DNA from: UBA2219 sp964612075
GTDB lineage: Bacteria; Desulfobacterota; Deferrimicrobia; Deferrimicrobiales; Deferrimicrobiaceae
Reading direction: 5' to 3'
Length of the DNA stretch: 46,542 nucleotides
NCBI GenBank assembly: GCA_964612075.1
Contig: CAZTFC010000017.1
Coordinates: 1 to 46,542 of the forward strand
The notes below the pieces were generated by a model. The model saw nothing but the letters and a program-made list of their open reading frames with translations. It made no database searches and was not told the origin of the DNA. Positions within the stretch are counted from its first letter, which is position 1. The number at the start of each line of letters is the position of its first letter. Shown one piece after another: positions 1-6,480 of this stretch. The translations under genes were made by a program, and so were the position numbers.

Positions 1-259
1 CGAAGATCGAGTAGCGCGACCAGTTCGTGCCGAACTGGAACTCCAGCGTGATCCCCGTCACGACCCCGATGGCGAAGTTGATGAGGAAGAGCTTCCCCCA
101 GAACTTCGTCATCCGGAGGTAGTCCGGGTCGCCGCTGCGGTACCACTTCGTCTGCATGATCGCGACGAGCAGCGAAAGCCCCAGCGTCAACGGCACGAAA
201 AGGAAGTGGAAATAGGTGGCGACCGCGAACTGCAGCCTGGAGAGGAAGAGGACGTCCAT
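1..259 (-). CDS. cydA: Cytochrome bd ubiquinol oxidase subunit I, N-terminal part (runs off the window)
   Basis: Subunit I of the bd-type quinol oxidase, an inner-membrane terminal oxidase that reduces oxygen with electrons from quinol. Only the first 86 residues lie in the window. They begin MDVLFLSRLQFAVATYFHFL and continue with FVPLTLGLSLLVAIM and a GVVTGITLEFQFGTNW segment, which is the usual CydA N-terminus. The histidine near residue 18 in YFHFLF is at the position of the conserved heme b595 ligand. The ATG at 257-259 directly follows the TGA of the Rrf2-type regulator, so the two are almost certainly co-transcribed. cydB would be expected beyond base 1 but cannot be seen. Confidence 0.95.
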   Translation of the reverse strand, partial: MDVLFLSRLQFAVATYFHFLFVPLTLGLSLLVAIMQTKWYRSGDPDYLRMTKFWGKLFLINFAIGVVTGITLEFQFGTNWSRYSIF

Positions 260-697
260 TCAGGGCTCCTTTCTTCTGCGGGTCGATCGTTGCGGGGAGT
301 CGGGGAAATCCGCGAAGGTTACGCCGCCCAGGTGCTCCTCCAGGCGGCGGGTGGCTTCGCACCAGGCGCGCTGCACGGGGCAGGTCTCGGAGAGGGGGCA
401 GGCGCCGGGCTCGGAGACGCAGCGGTTCAGGAAGACGCCGCCCTCCATCGCGCGGATCACGTCGAGCAGGGAGATTTCCCGGGCGGGGCGCGCGAGCCGC
501 ACGCCGCCGCCGCTGCCGCGGGCCGTGCGGAGGATCCCGGCGGCCGCCAGGCGGGCGACCACGCGCCGGACGAACGGCGCCGGCATCAGCCGCCGGTCCG
601 CGATGTCCCTCACCTGCACGCGCGCGTCGGGGCCGAGAGAGGCGAGGTGGAACACCACGCGCGCCGCGTAATCGGTGTGCCTCAGGATCCCTTGCAT
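260..697 (-). CDS. Rrf2-family transcriptional regulator, probable [Fe-S] sensor of the cyd operon
   Basis: A 145-residue winged-helix repressor of the Rrf2 family (IscR/NsrR type). Residues 1-80 hold the DNA-binding region, including the glycine-rich wing ARGSGGGVRLARP. Residues 93, 100 and 106 are cysteines spaced C-X6-C-X5-C, as in family members that bind an iron-sulfur cluster and sense nitric oxide or cluster status. A fourth cysteine is at 113. The start at 697 matches the usual MQGILRHTDYA-type N-terminus and has a GAGG ribosome site; the frame stays open far upstream, but that is a GC effect. The gene ends one base before cydA. I infer that it controls its own operon through the operator at 735-751. 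The sensed signal (NO, oxygen or iron) is not determined by sequence. Confidence 0.9.
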   Translation of the reverse strand: MQGILRHTDYAARVVFHLASLGPDARVQVRDIADRRLMPAPFVRRVVARLAAAGILRTARGSGGGVRLARPAREISLLDVIRAMEGGVFLNRCVSEPGACPLSETCPVQRAWCEATRRLEEHLGGVTFADFPDSPQRSTRRRKEP

Positions 698-729
698 GCC
701 GCCTCGGGGTTTCGAACTGGATGCCTGCG

Positions 730-759
730 ATAATATTACTTCCACGGTAATGTTTTCAA
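730..759 (-). promoter_or_regulatory. Promoter of the Rrf2-cydA operon with an internal operator palindrome
   Basis: On the minus strand there is a -35 TTGAAA (754-759), an 18-base spacer and a -10 TATTAT (730-735). The spacer holds the perfect dyad ATTAC-N7-GTAAT (735-751), which also touches the -10. This is where a repressor would block RNA polymerase. The likely ligand is the Rrf2 protein encoded directly downstream. The elements are seen; binding is inferred. Confidence 0.65.
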
Positions 760-810
760 TACCCTTGTCGCAGGCGGGTCCCGGGAAGCGGCGGGAGGTC
801 TCTTCCCCCG

Positions 811-1380
811 TCAGCCGGCGAGGAACCGGGCCGCCTCCTCCGCTTCCTTCATGACCGTGTCCGGCACCTTGTCGACCATCCCGGGGCCGATGCCGCAGGC
901 GCGGACGAGCCGGCCTTCGGCGAATCCCAGCCATTGCAGGAAGCCGGCGAAGCGCGGGTAGATGTCCCCGAACAGCTTCTCGTCGGGATGCCCCTGCGTG
1001 AGGACGAAGACGAGCTTCTTGGGGGAGAGCCGGCTCGGCCTGGGGTTCGTGACGTAATCGGGCTTCAGGTACGAGAAGGTCCGGTCGATGAAGCCTTTGA
1101 GCTGCGCGGTCACGTCCCCGAAATAGACCGGCGAGGAGAGCACCACCCCGTCCGCCCCGGCGACCGCGGCGAGCACTTCGGCCAGGTCGTCCTTGAGGAC
1201 GCAGCGGTCGAGCTCTTTCTTGCAGGAGTAGCAGCCCTGGCAGCCGCGGTAGGAGAGCCGGTTCAGCTCGAAGGTGCGGGTCTGGCTCCCCAGCCCGGCC
1301 GCGGTCTCGGTGATCCGGCGGGCGATCGCCGTGCTGTTGCCGGTCGGGCGCGGGCTTCCCAGCAGGGTCACTATCTTCAT
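811..1380 (-). CDS. Iron-sulfur flavoprotein (NADPH-dependent FMN reductase family)
   Basis: A 189-residue cytosolic flavodoxin-fold protein. The N-terminal MKIVTLLGSPRPTGNST is the FMN phosphate-binding loop. Residues 47, 50, 53 and 60 are cysteines in a compact C-X2-C-X2-C-X6-C motif, the cluster-binding pattern of archaeal and bacterial iron-sulfur flavoproteins (Isf). SSPVYFGDVTAQLKGFIDR is the second flavin-contact region. The ATG at 1378-1380 has a strong GGAGGAA site just upstream. It is transcribed divergently from the transporter at 1460. A role in electron transfer to oxygen species, quinones or other acceptors is plausible from the family; the substrate is unknown. Confidence 0.85.
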   Translation of the reverse strand: MKIVTLLGSPRPTGNSTAIARRITETAAGLGSQTRTFELNRLSYRGCQGCYSCKKELDRCVLKDDLAEVLAAVAGADGVVLSSPVYFGDVTAQLKGFIDRTFSYLKPDYVTNPRPSRLSPKKLVFVLTQGHPDEKLFGDIYPRFAGFLQWLGFAEGRLVRACGIGPGMVDKVPDTVMKEAEEAARFLAG

Positions 1381-1422
1381 CGTTTCCTCCCCGGGTGTCT
1401 TTAGTTGTCGTACTTCCCCATT

Positions 1423-1451
1423 TTGCATCCCGGACCCCGTTCCCATAAACT
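1423..1451 (+). promoter_or_regulatory. Possible promoter giving a near-leaderless transcript
   Basis: TTGCAT (1423-1428), a 17-base spacer and TAAACT (1446-1451) lie just before the ATG at 1460. A start about seven bases after the -10 would leave almost no leader. This agrees with the absence of any Shine-Dalgarno sequence before 1460. Both hexamers match the consensus only partly. Confidence 0.35.
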
Positions 1452-1459
1452 GAAAATTC

Positions 1460-2668
1460 ATGATCGCCGCGCTGCTCATCTTCGCCGCCACCTACCTGGT
1501 GCTCTCCTTCGGGGCCGTCCCGGGGTTCCGGATCGACCGGACGGGGGCGGCCGTCATCGGGGCCGGCCTCATGATCGCGTTCCCCATCCTCTCCATGGAA
1601 GAGGCGATCCGCTCCATCAACTTCGAAACGCTGATCCTTCTGTTCGGGATGATGATCGTCGTCGCGAACCTGCGGTTTTCCGGGTTCTTCGGCCTGGTCG
1701 CCTCCCGGGTCGTCGGGCACACCCGCCACCCGCTGGCGCTGCTGGCCGCCGTCGTCGCCGTTTCGGGTCTGCTTTCGGCCTTCTTCGTCAACGACACGAT
1801 GTGCCTCGTCCTGACGCCGCTGGTGCTGGACATCGCGACGCGGCTGGGGCGCAACCCCGTCCCTTACCTCCTGGCGGTCGCCATGGCGGCGAACATCGGC
1901 AGCGCGGCGACGATCACGGGGAACCCCCAGAACATGCTGATCGGCACCTTCTCCCGGATCCCCTACCGGGAATTCGCGGCGGCGATCGCGCCGGTGGCCG
2001 CGGTCGGCCTGCTCCTGGCGTTCGTCCTGATCGCCGCGATCTACCGGAGGGAATTCTTCGGGGTCCCCCGGATCGTCGTCGAGAGGCGGCGCGTCCACGT
2101 CCACCGCGCGCTGCTGTGGAAGTCGGTGGCGGCCGCCGTCGCGATGATCGCCCTGTTCTTCGCCGGGCAGCCGGTGCCGAGCGTCGCGTTCGTGGCAGGC
2201 GCCTTCCTGCTCGTCACACGCCGCGTCAAGCCGGAAAGGGTCTACCGCGAGATCGACTGGTCGCTCCTCGTGCTCTTCGCGGGCCTCTTCGTGGTCATCG
2301 CGGGGGTGGAGAAGACGGTCCTGACGGGGGAAATACCGGCCCTCGTGAACCGCCTGCGGCTGGACCAGACCGGCGTGCTGACGTTCTGGAGCGCGGTCCT
2401 GTCCAACCTGGTCAGCAACGTCCCCGCCGTGCTCGTCTTCAAGCCGTTCGTTTCGCAGCTTCCCCGCCCCGACGACGCGTGGCTGACGCTGGCCATGTCG
2501 TCCACGCTGGCCGGGAACCTGACGGTGCTCGGCTCCATCGCCAACCTGATCGTGATCGAGCGGGCGCGTCGGGTCGTCCGCATCACCTTCCTCGAATACC
2601 TGAAGGTTGGCGTCCCCTTGACCGTCCTGTCGCTCCTGTTCGGCGCGTTCTTCCTCGGCGGGGGGTAG
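1460..2668 (+). CDS. SLC13/ArsB-type anion transporter
   Basis: A 402-residue polytopic inner-membrane protein with about ten or more hydrophobic segments. It belongs to the ion-transporter superfamily that includes ArsB, NhaD and the SLC13/DASS carriers. Two related half-motifs are visible: NIGSAATITGNPQNMLIG near residues 155-172 and LAGNLTVLGSIANLIV near 352-367. These pseudo-symmetric SNT/GNP-type loops form the substrate and sodium site in the family. FFVNDTMCLVLTP and LSNLVSNVPAVLVF are the matching re-entrant regions. The substrate (dicarboxylate, sulfate, arsenite or sodium/proton exchange) cannot be fixed. The ATG has no clear ribosome site. The stop is two bases before the GTG of the MATE gene, so the two form an operon. 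Confidence 0.85.
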   Translation: MIAALLIFAATYLVLSFGAVPGFRIDRTGAAVIGAGLMIAFPILSMEEAIRSINFETLILLFGMMIVVANLRFSGFFGLVASRVVGHTRHPLALLAAVVAVSGLLSAFFVNDTMCLVLTPLVLDIATRLGRNPVPYLLAVAMAANIGSAATITGNPQNMLIGTFSRIPYREFAAAIAPVAAVGLLLAFVLIAAIYRREFFGVPRIVVERRRVHVHRALLWKSVAAAVAMIALFFAGQPVPSVAFVAGAFLLVTRRVKPERVYREIDWSLLVLFAGLFVVIAGVEKTVLTGEIPALVNRLRLDQTGVLTFWSAVLSNLVSNVPAVLVFKPFVSQLPRPDDAWLTLAMSSTLAGNLTVLGSIANLIVIERARRVVRITFLEYLKVGVPLTVLSLLFGAFFLGGG

Positions 2669-2670
2669 CC

Positions 2671-4041
2671 GTGGCGACCGGGACACCTTCGACGCTCGTG
2701 CGGGGGAGCGTCCGCGACACCCTTTTCCGGACGGCGTTCCCCATGCTGGCGGGGACCTTCGCGATGAACGCGTACAACCTGACGGACGCGTACTTCGTGT
2801 CCCGCCTGGGGACCGTCCCGCTGGCCGCGATGTCCTTCACCTTTCCGGTCGTCATGCTGCTCACCTTCGTCGCGGGGGGGATCGGGACGGGGGTGACGGC
2901 GCTGGTGTCGCACGCGATCGGCCGCCAGGACCGCGCCGACGCGGTCAAGCTGGTCACCCACGGGATGGCGCTGGCCGTGGCGACCGCGGTGGCCCTGTCC
3001 GTCGCGGGATACATGAGCATCGACTGGCTGTTCCGGCGGCTCGGCGCCGACGGGGAGACGCTGCCGCTCGTCGCCGCCTTCATGCGGATCTGGTACCTGG
3101 GCGCCCTGACCATGGCGCTGCCCATGATGGGGAACGGGATCCTGATCTCCGCCGGGGACTCCGCGGGGGCAAGCCGCTTCATGATCCTCGGGACCGCCCT
3201 CAACGCGGCCCTGAACCCGATCCTCATCTTCGGGCTCTTCGGCCTTCCCGCGATGGGGATCCGGGGTTCCGCCCTGGCGACCGTCCTGGCGCAATCCGTT
3301 TCCACGGCCTGGCTCCTGCACCTGCTGGTCCACAGGCACCGCCTCCTGGCGTTCCGGAAATGGCGGGTCGGGGAGTACCTCGACTCGTTCCGCAGGATCG
3401 TCGGCTTCGCGGTCCCGAGCGTCCTGTCCATGGCACTCATGCCGATCTCCGCCGGGGTGATCACCCGGATATTGAGCGGCTTCGGGCACGAGGCCGTGGC
3501 GGCCTCCGGGGCGGCCACGCGCATCGAGTCGTTCGCGTTCGTGGTTCCCATGGCGCTGGGGATCTCCCTGACCCCGTTCGTGAGCCAGAACTTCGGCGCG
3601 GGGCGTCTCGACCGCATCCGGGAGGCCCGGTCGCTCGCCACGCGGTTCGCCCTCCTGTACGGGGCGGCCGTCGCGGTCGTGTTCTTCGCCTGCGCCCCTT
3701 TTTTCGCGGCGCTGTTCACCGGCGACCCGAAGGTCGCCGCCGTCCTTGTCGCGTATATCCGGATCGTTTCCTTCGGCTACGGGATGATGGAAACGCACCG
3801 GTACAGCGGGTTCATGCTGACCGGCCTGCAGAGGCCAGTTTCCACGACGCTGCTGAACGCGATCCGGGTGTTCGTGGTTCTGATCCCGCTTTCCCTGCTG
3901 GGCGCCCGATGGTTCGGGGTCAGGGGGGTTTTCATCGGGCGTCTCGCGACCGACTTCATCGTGGGGTGCGTCGGGATCGCCTGGGTGACCCGTGCGTTCG
4001 ATTCGATCTCCGGGGCCGGAACGGCCCTAAAAAAGAGGTGA
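2671..4041 (+). CDS. MATE-family multidrug/cation antiporter
   Basis: A 456-residue, roughly 12-TM exporter that couples sodium or proton influx to efflux of organic cations or other compounds. The two MatE repeats are visible: residues about 20-170 (FPMLAGTFAMNAYNLTDAYFVSRLG...) and about 245-410 (AVPSVLSMALMPISAGVITRILSGFG...). A GTG start at 2671 is chosen because it follows a GGCGGGGGG stretch and gives a full-length N-terminal amphipathic region; the next ATG, at 2743, would remove part of the first helix. The gene follows the transporter at 1460 with a 2-base gap. Its own substrate is unknown. Confidence 0.88.
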   Translation: MATGTPSTLVRGSVRDTLFRTAFPMLAGTFAMNAYNLTDAYFVSRLGTVPLAAMSFTFPVVMLLTFVAGGIGTGVTALVSHAIGRQDRADAVKLVTHGMALAVATAVALSVAGYMSIDWLFRRLGADGETLPLVAAFMRIWYLGALTMALPMMGNGILISAGDSAGASRFMILGTALNAALNPILIFGLFGLPAMGIRGSALATVLAQSVSTAWLLHLLVHRHRLLAFRKWRVGEYLDSFRRIVGFAVPSVLSMALMPISAGVITRILSGFGHEAVAASGAATRIESFAFVVPMALGISLTPFVSQNFGAGRLDRIREARSLATRFALLYGAAVAVVFFACAPFFAALFTGDPKVAAVLVAYIRIVSFGYGMMETHRYSGFMLTGLQRPVSTTLLNAIRVFVVLIPLSLLGARWFGVRGVFIGRLATDFIVGCVGIAWVTRAFDSISGAGTALKKR

Positions 4042-4046
4042 GGAAG

Positions 4047-4459
4047 ATGGACGAGAGGAACGAGGGGCGTAGGCCCGCCTGGGAGTGGGACGAGATCCGC
4101 CAGGTCGGCACCGACTACGCCGACGTCGCGGAGGTCGAGCGGTACGACCGGCGGATGGGCGAGTTCCGCGACTTCGCGGCGGAGGATGCGTCGATCCTCG
4201 AGGAGCTGGCGCTGCCCGGACCGGGGCGCGTCCTGGAGATCGGCACGGGGACGGCCATCCGGCCTGCTTCGAGTCGTTCATCGGCTCCTTCCCCGAGAGC
4301 ACCCGCGGCGGTGCCGTCGTCCATGCGGCCCGGGAATACAGCACGCTGGACTGGATCATGGAAGGGCTGCTGCGCCGCTCGGGCTTCCGGATCGTGCGGG
4401 CGGTCTCCGGCGAGTCCTGCCTGGCCCGGTATGTCTGCGAAAAACAGGATGTTGTTTAG
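4047..4459 (+). pseudogene. Class I SAM-dependent methyltransferase, broken by internal deletion
   Basis: The 5' part (from ATG 4047, good GAGGAAG site) reads MDERNEGRRPAWEWDEIRQV and runs to the SAM-binding motif I, VLEIGTGTA, ending near 4255. The frame then changes. From about 4260 to 4459 a second frame encodes a typical C-terminal end for such enzymes (CFESFIGSFPES, then YSTLDWIMEGLL and RSGFRIVRAV). The middle of the Rossmann fold, including the rest of the SAM pocket, is missing. Normal relatives are well over 200 residues, so I estimate about 100 residues have been lost, not in a multiple of three. The gene is therefore likely dead unless the deletion is an assembly error. It sits five bases after the MATE gene. 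Confidence 0.75.
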
Positions 4460-4535
4460 ATTGTCCGTTCGTAATCTTACATCCTTGCGCCCATAAGCGG
4501 AAACTGCCCCAAGCCGATTTTCGGTTAAACCTTTC

Positions 4536-4563
4536 TTGACTTTGTGACGATATATTCTACAAT
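4536..4563 (+). promoter_or_regulatory. Sigma-70-type promoter of the TetR/RND operon
   Basis: TTGACT (4536-4541), a 16-base spacer and TACAAT (4558-4563) match the consensus well. Transcription would begin near 4570, upstream of the ATG at 4614. The promoter overlaps the tandem repeat at 4543-4577. Confidence 0.65.
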
Positions 4564-4577
4564 GTGACGCTATATTC
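4543..4577 (+). repeat. Tandem 15-base direct repeat over the TetR promoter, candidate operator
   Basis: Two copies of TGTGACG(A/C)TATATTC lie at 4543-4557 and 4563-4577. They differ at one base and are offset by exactly 20 bases, about two helical turns. The first fills the promoter spacer; the second begins at the last -10 base and covers the expected start site. This suits binding by two regulator dimers on one DNA face. The likely binder is the TetR protein downstream. Confidence 0.55.
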
Positions 4578-4613
4578 GTTTTTCGGATGAATGTATCGAT
4601 GCGAGGTGGGCGG

Positions 4614-5246
4614 ATGGAAGGGGCGGCGGTGGAGTCGAAGCTCCCGAGGCGGGAACGGGAGAAGCTGGCGCAGCGGCAGGAGATGCTCGCCGCCGCGCTC
4701 GACCTGTTCTCGAATAAAGGGTACGGCAACGTCTCCATGCAGGAGATCGCGGAGAAGGCCGAATTCGCCATCGGAACGCTGTACAAGTTCTTTAAAAACA
4801 AGGAAGATCTCTACAGGGCCCTCGTCCGGGAACAGGCCGAGAGGTTCCACGACGGCATCATGCAGGCGATCGCCTCTTCGGACGACGAAGTGGACAAGCT
4901 GCGCAGCTTCATCCGGGCCAAAGGGGGGGTCTTCCGCGCCAACGTCTCCATGATCCGCATCTATTTCTCCGAAACCCAGGGCGCCCGCTACAACGTCCTG
5001 GCCGGCGTCGATTCGGAAATGCGAAACAAACATGATGAATTCCTTCAGGCGCTGGCCGCGGTCTTCGAAAGCGGAATGGCCCGGGGGCGGTTCCGGCGGA
5101 TCGCCGACCCGTACCACCTGGCCATCGCACTCGAAAGCGTGACCAACGGGTTCCTGTTGCAGGGGCTGTTCCATCCCGACCGGCAGAAGATGCCGGAGGA
5201 CCCGGACGCCATCCTGGACATATTCTTCCAGGGGCTGCTTGCCTGA
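4614..5246 (+). CDS. TetR/AcrR-family repressor of the adjacent RND pump
   Basis: About 210 residues. The N-terminal helix-turn-helix is clear: a basic PRREREKLAQRQEML stretch, then ALDLFSNKGYGNVSMQEIAEKAEFAIGTLYKFFKNKEDLY. The C-terminal ligand domain is helical and diverges from named members. I choose the ATG at 4614 because GAGGTG lies five bases upstream and the promoter start would be near 4570. In-frame ATGs at 4587 and 4599 exist but have no ribosome site. The gene is first in line with the adaptor (57-base gap), RND transporter and outer-membrane factor, so it is probably a ligand-responsive local repressor of the pump and itself. Confidence 0.88.
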   Translation: MEGAAVESKLPRREREKLAQRQEMLAAALDLFSNKGYGNVSMQEIAEKAEFAIGTLYKFFKNKEDLYRALVREQAERFHDGIMQAIASSDDEVDKLRSFIRAKGGVFRANVSMIRIYFSETQGARYNVLAGVDSEMRNKHDEFLQALAAVFESGMARGRFRRIADPYHLAIALESVTNGFLLQGLFHPDRQKMPEDPDAILDIFFQGLLA

Positions 5247-5303
5247 GCATCCATGCCTGAGCATCCATAACGATCCCATGCGGAATTCCGGAGGTTGATA
5301 AAG

Positions 5304-6467
5304 ATGGAGCCGAAGAGAATCATCTATGGGCCGGTGAAAACGGCGACGGCGCTGGTTCTTGTCGCAGGCCTGTTTTTGGCCGGCGCGTGCGACGGGAAGA
5401 AGCAGGCGCCCCCGCAGGCCGCCCCGGAAGTGGCCACGGTCACCGTGACGGCGCAGAAGATCGAGCTGACCAGCGAGCTGCCGGGACGCACCGTCGCCTA
5501 CCGGACCGCGGAGATCCGTCCACAGGTCAGCGGGATCATCCAGAAGCGCCTCTTCGAGGAAGGGTCCAACGTGAAGGCGGGGCAGGTGCTGTACCAGATC
5601 GATCCCGCTTCCTTCCAGGCGGCGCTCGACAACGCGAAGGCTGCGCTGGGCAGGTCCGAGGCCAACCTGCCGGCGATCCGGTCCCGGGTCGAACGGTACA
5701 AGGAACTTCTGACTTCACGGGCCGTCAGCCAGCAGGACTACGACGACGCGGCCGCCGCGCTGAAGCAGGCGGAGGCGGACGTCATGTACTGGAAGGCGGC
5801 CGTGGACACCGCCCTCGTCAACCTGGAGCACACCCGGATCGCCGCGCCCATCTCCGGCCGGATCGGGCGGTCCGAAGTTACGGACGGGGCGCTCGCGGCG
5901 GCTTACCAGCCGTTGGCCCTGGCGACCATCCAGCAGCTCGACCCCATCTACGTCGACGTGCCGCAGTCGACCTCCGAGCTCCTTGCCCTGAAGGCCCGGA
6001 TGAAGGAAGGCCGCCTCCAGTCGGGGGCGAACCAGCGCTCCGTCAAGCTCCTCCTGGAGGACGGCTCCGAGTATTCCAGGGAAGGGACGCTCCAGTTCCA
6101 GGACGTGACGGTCGACCCGACGACGGGGTCCGTCACCCTGCGGATCGTCGTGCCCAACCCCCAGGGAGTCCTCCTGCCGGGGATGTTCGTCCGCGCGGTG
6201 ATCAAGGAGGGGGTGAACAGAAACGCCGTCCTCATCCCGCAGCAGTCGGTGTCCCGCGACCCGAAGGGGAATCCCTACGCGTTCCTGGTGGACGCGGCGG
6301 GGAAGGTGGAGCAGCGGGCGCTCGTGCTGGACCGCGCCGTCGGTCCCAAGTGGCTCGTGTCGAAAGGCCTCTCCGCGGGCGACAACGTGGTCGTGGAAGG
6401 GATGCAGAAGGTGCGCCCCGGCGCTTCGGTGAAGGTCGTCCCCCTGGGCGTCGAGACCACGAACTGA
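5304..6467 (+). CDS. RND efflux periplasmic adaptor (membrane-fusion lipoprotein)
   Basis: A 387-residue AcrA/MexA-type adaptor bridging the inner-membrane pump and the outer-membrane channel. The signal peptide ends in a lipobox, LAGAC, so the protein is probably lipid-anchored. A biotinyl-lipoyl-like domain (PGRTVAYRTAEIRPQVSGII and its return half around AAPISGRIGRSEVTDGALA) flanks a helical hairpin of about residues 100-165. The beta-barrel and membrane-proximal domains follow (DVTVDPTTGSVTLRIVVPNP, LLPGMFVRAVI). ATG 5304 has GGAGG nine bases upstream. The RND gene begins 13 bases after the stop. Confidence 0.93.
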   Translation: MEPKRIIYGPVKTATALVLVAGLFLAGACDGKKQAPPQAAPEVATVTVTAQKIELTSELPGRTVAYRTAEIRPQVSGIIQKRLFEEGSNVKAGQVLYQIDPASFQAALDNAKAALGRSEANLPAIRSRVERYKELLTSRAVSQQDYDDAAAALKQAEADVMYWKAAVDTALVNLEHTRIAAPISGRIGRSEVTDGALAAAYQPLALATIQQLDPIYVDVPQSTSELLALKARMKEGRLQSGANQRSVKLLLEDGSEYSREGTLQFQDVTVDPTTGSVTLRIVVPNPQGVLLPGMFVRAVIKEGVNRNAVLIPQQSVSRDPKGNPYAFLVDAAGKVEQRALVLDRAVGPKWLVSKGLSAGDNVVVEGMQKVRPGASVKVVPLGVETTN

Positions 6468-6480
6468 CGGAGGCGCGCGA

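Noticed and set aside
698..2686. Long upstream extension of the Rrf2 frame on the minus strand
   Set aside because: It crosses the flavoprotein, the promoter and the opposite-strand transporter and has antisense-type composition. The family N-terminus begins at 697.
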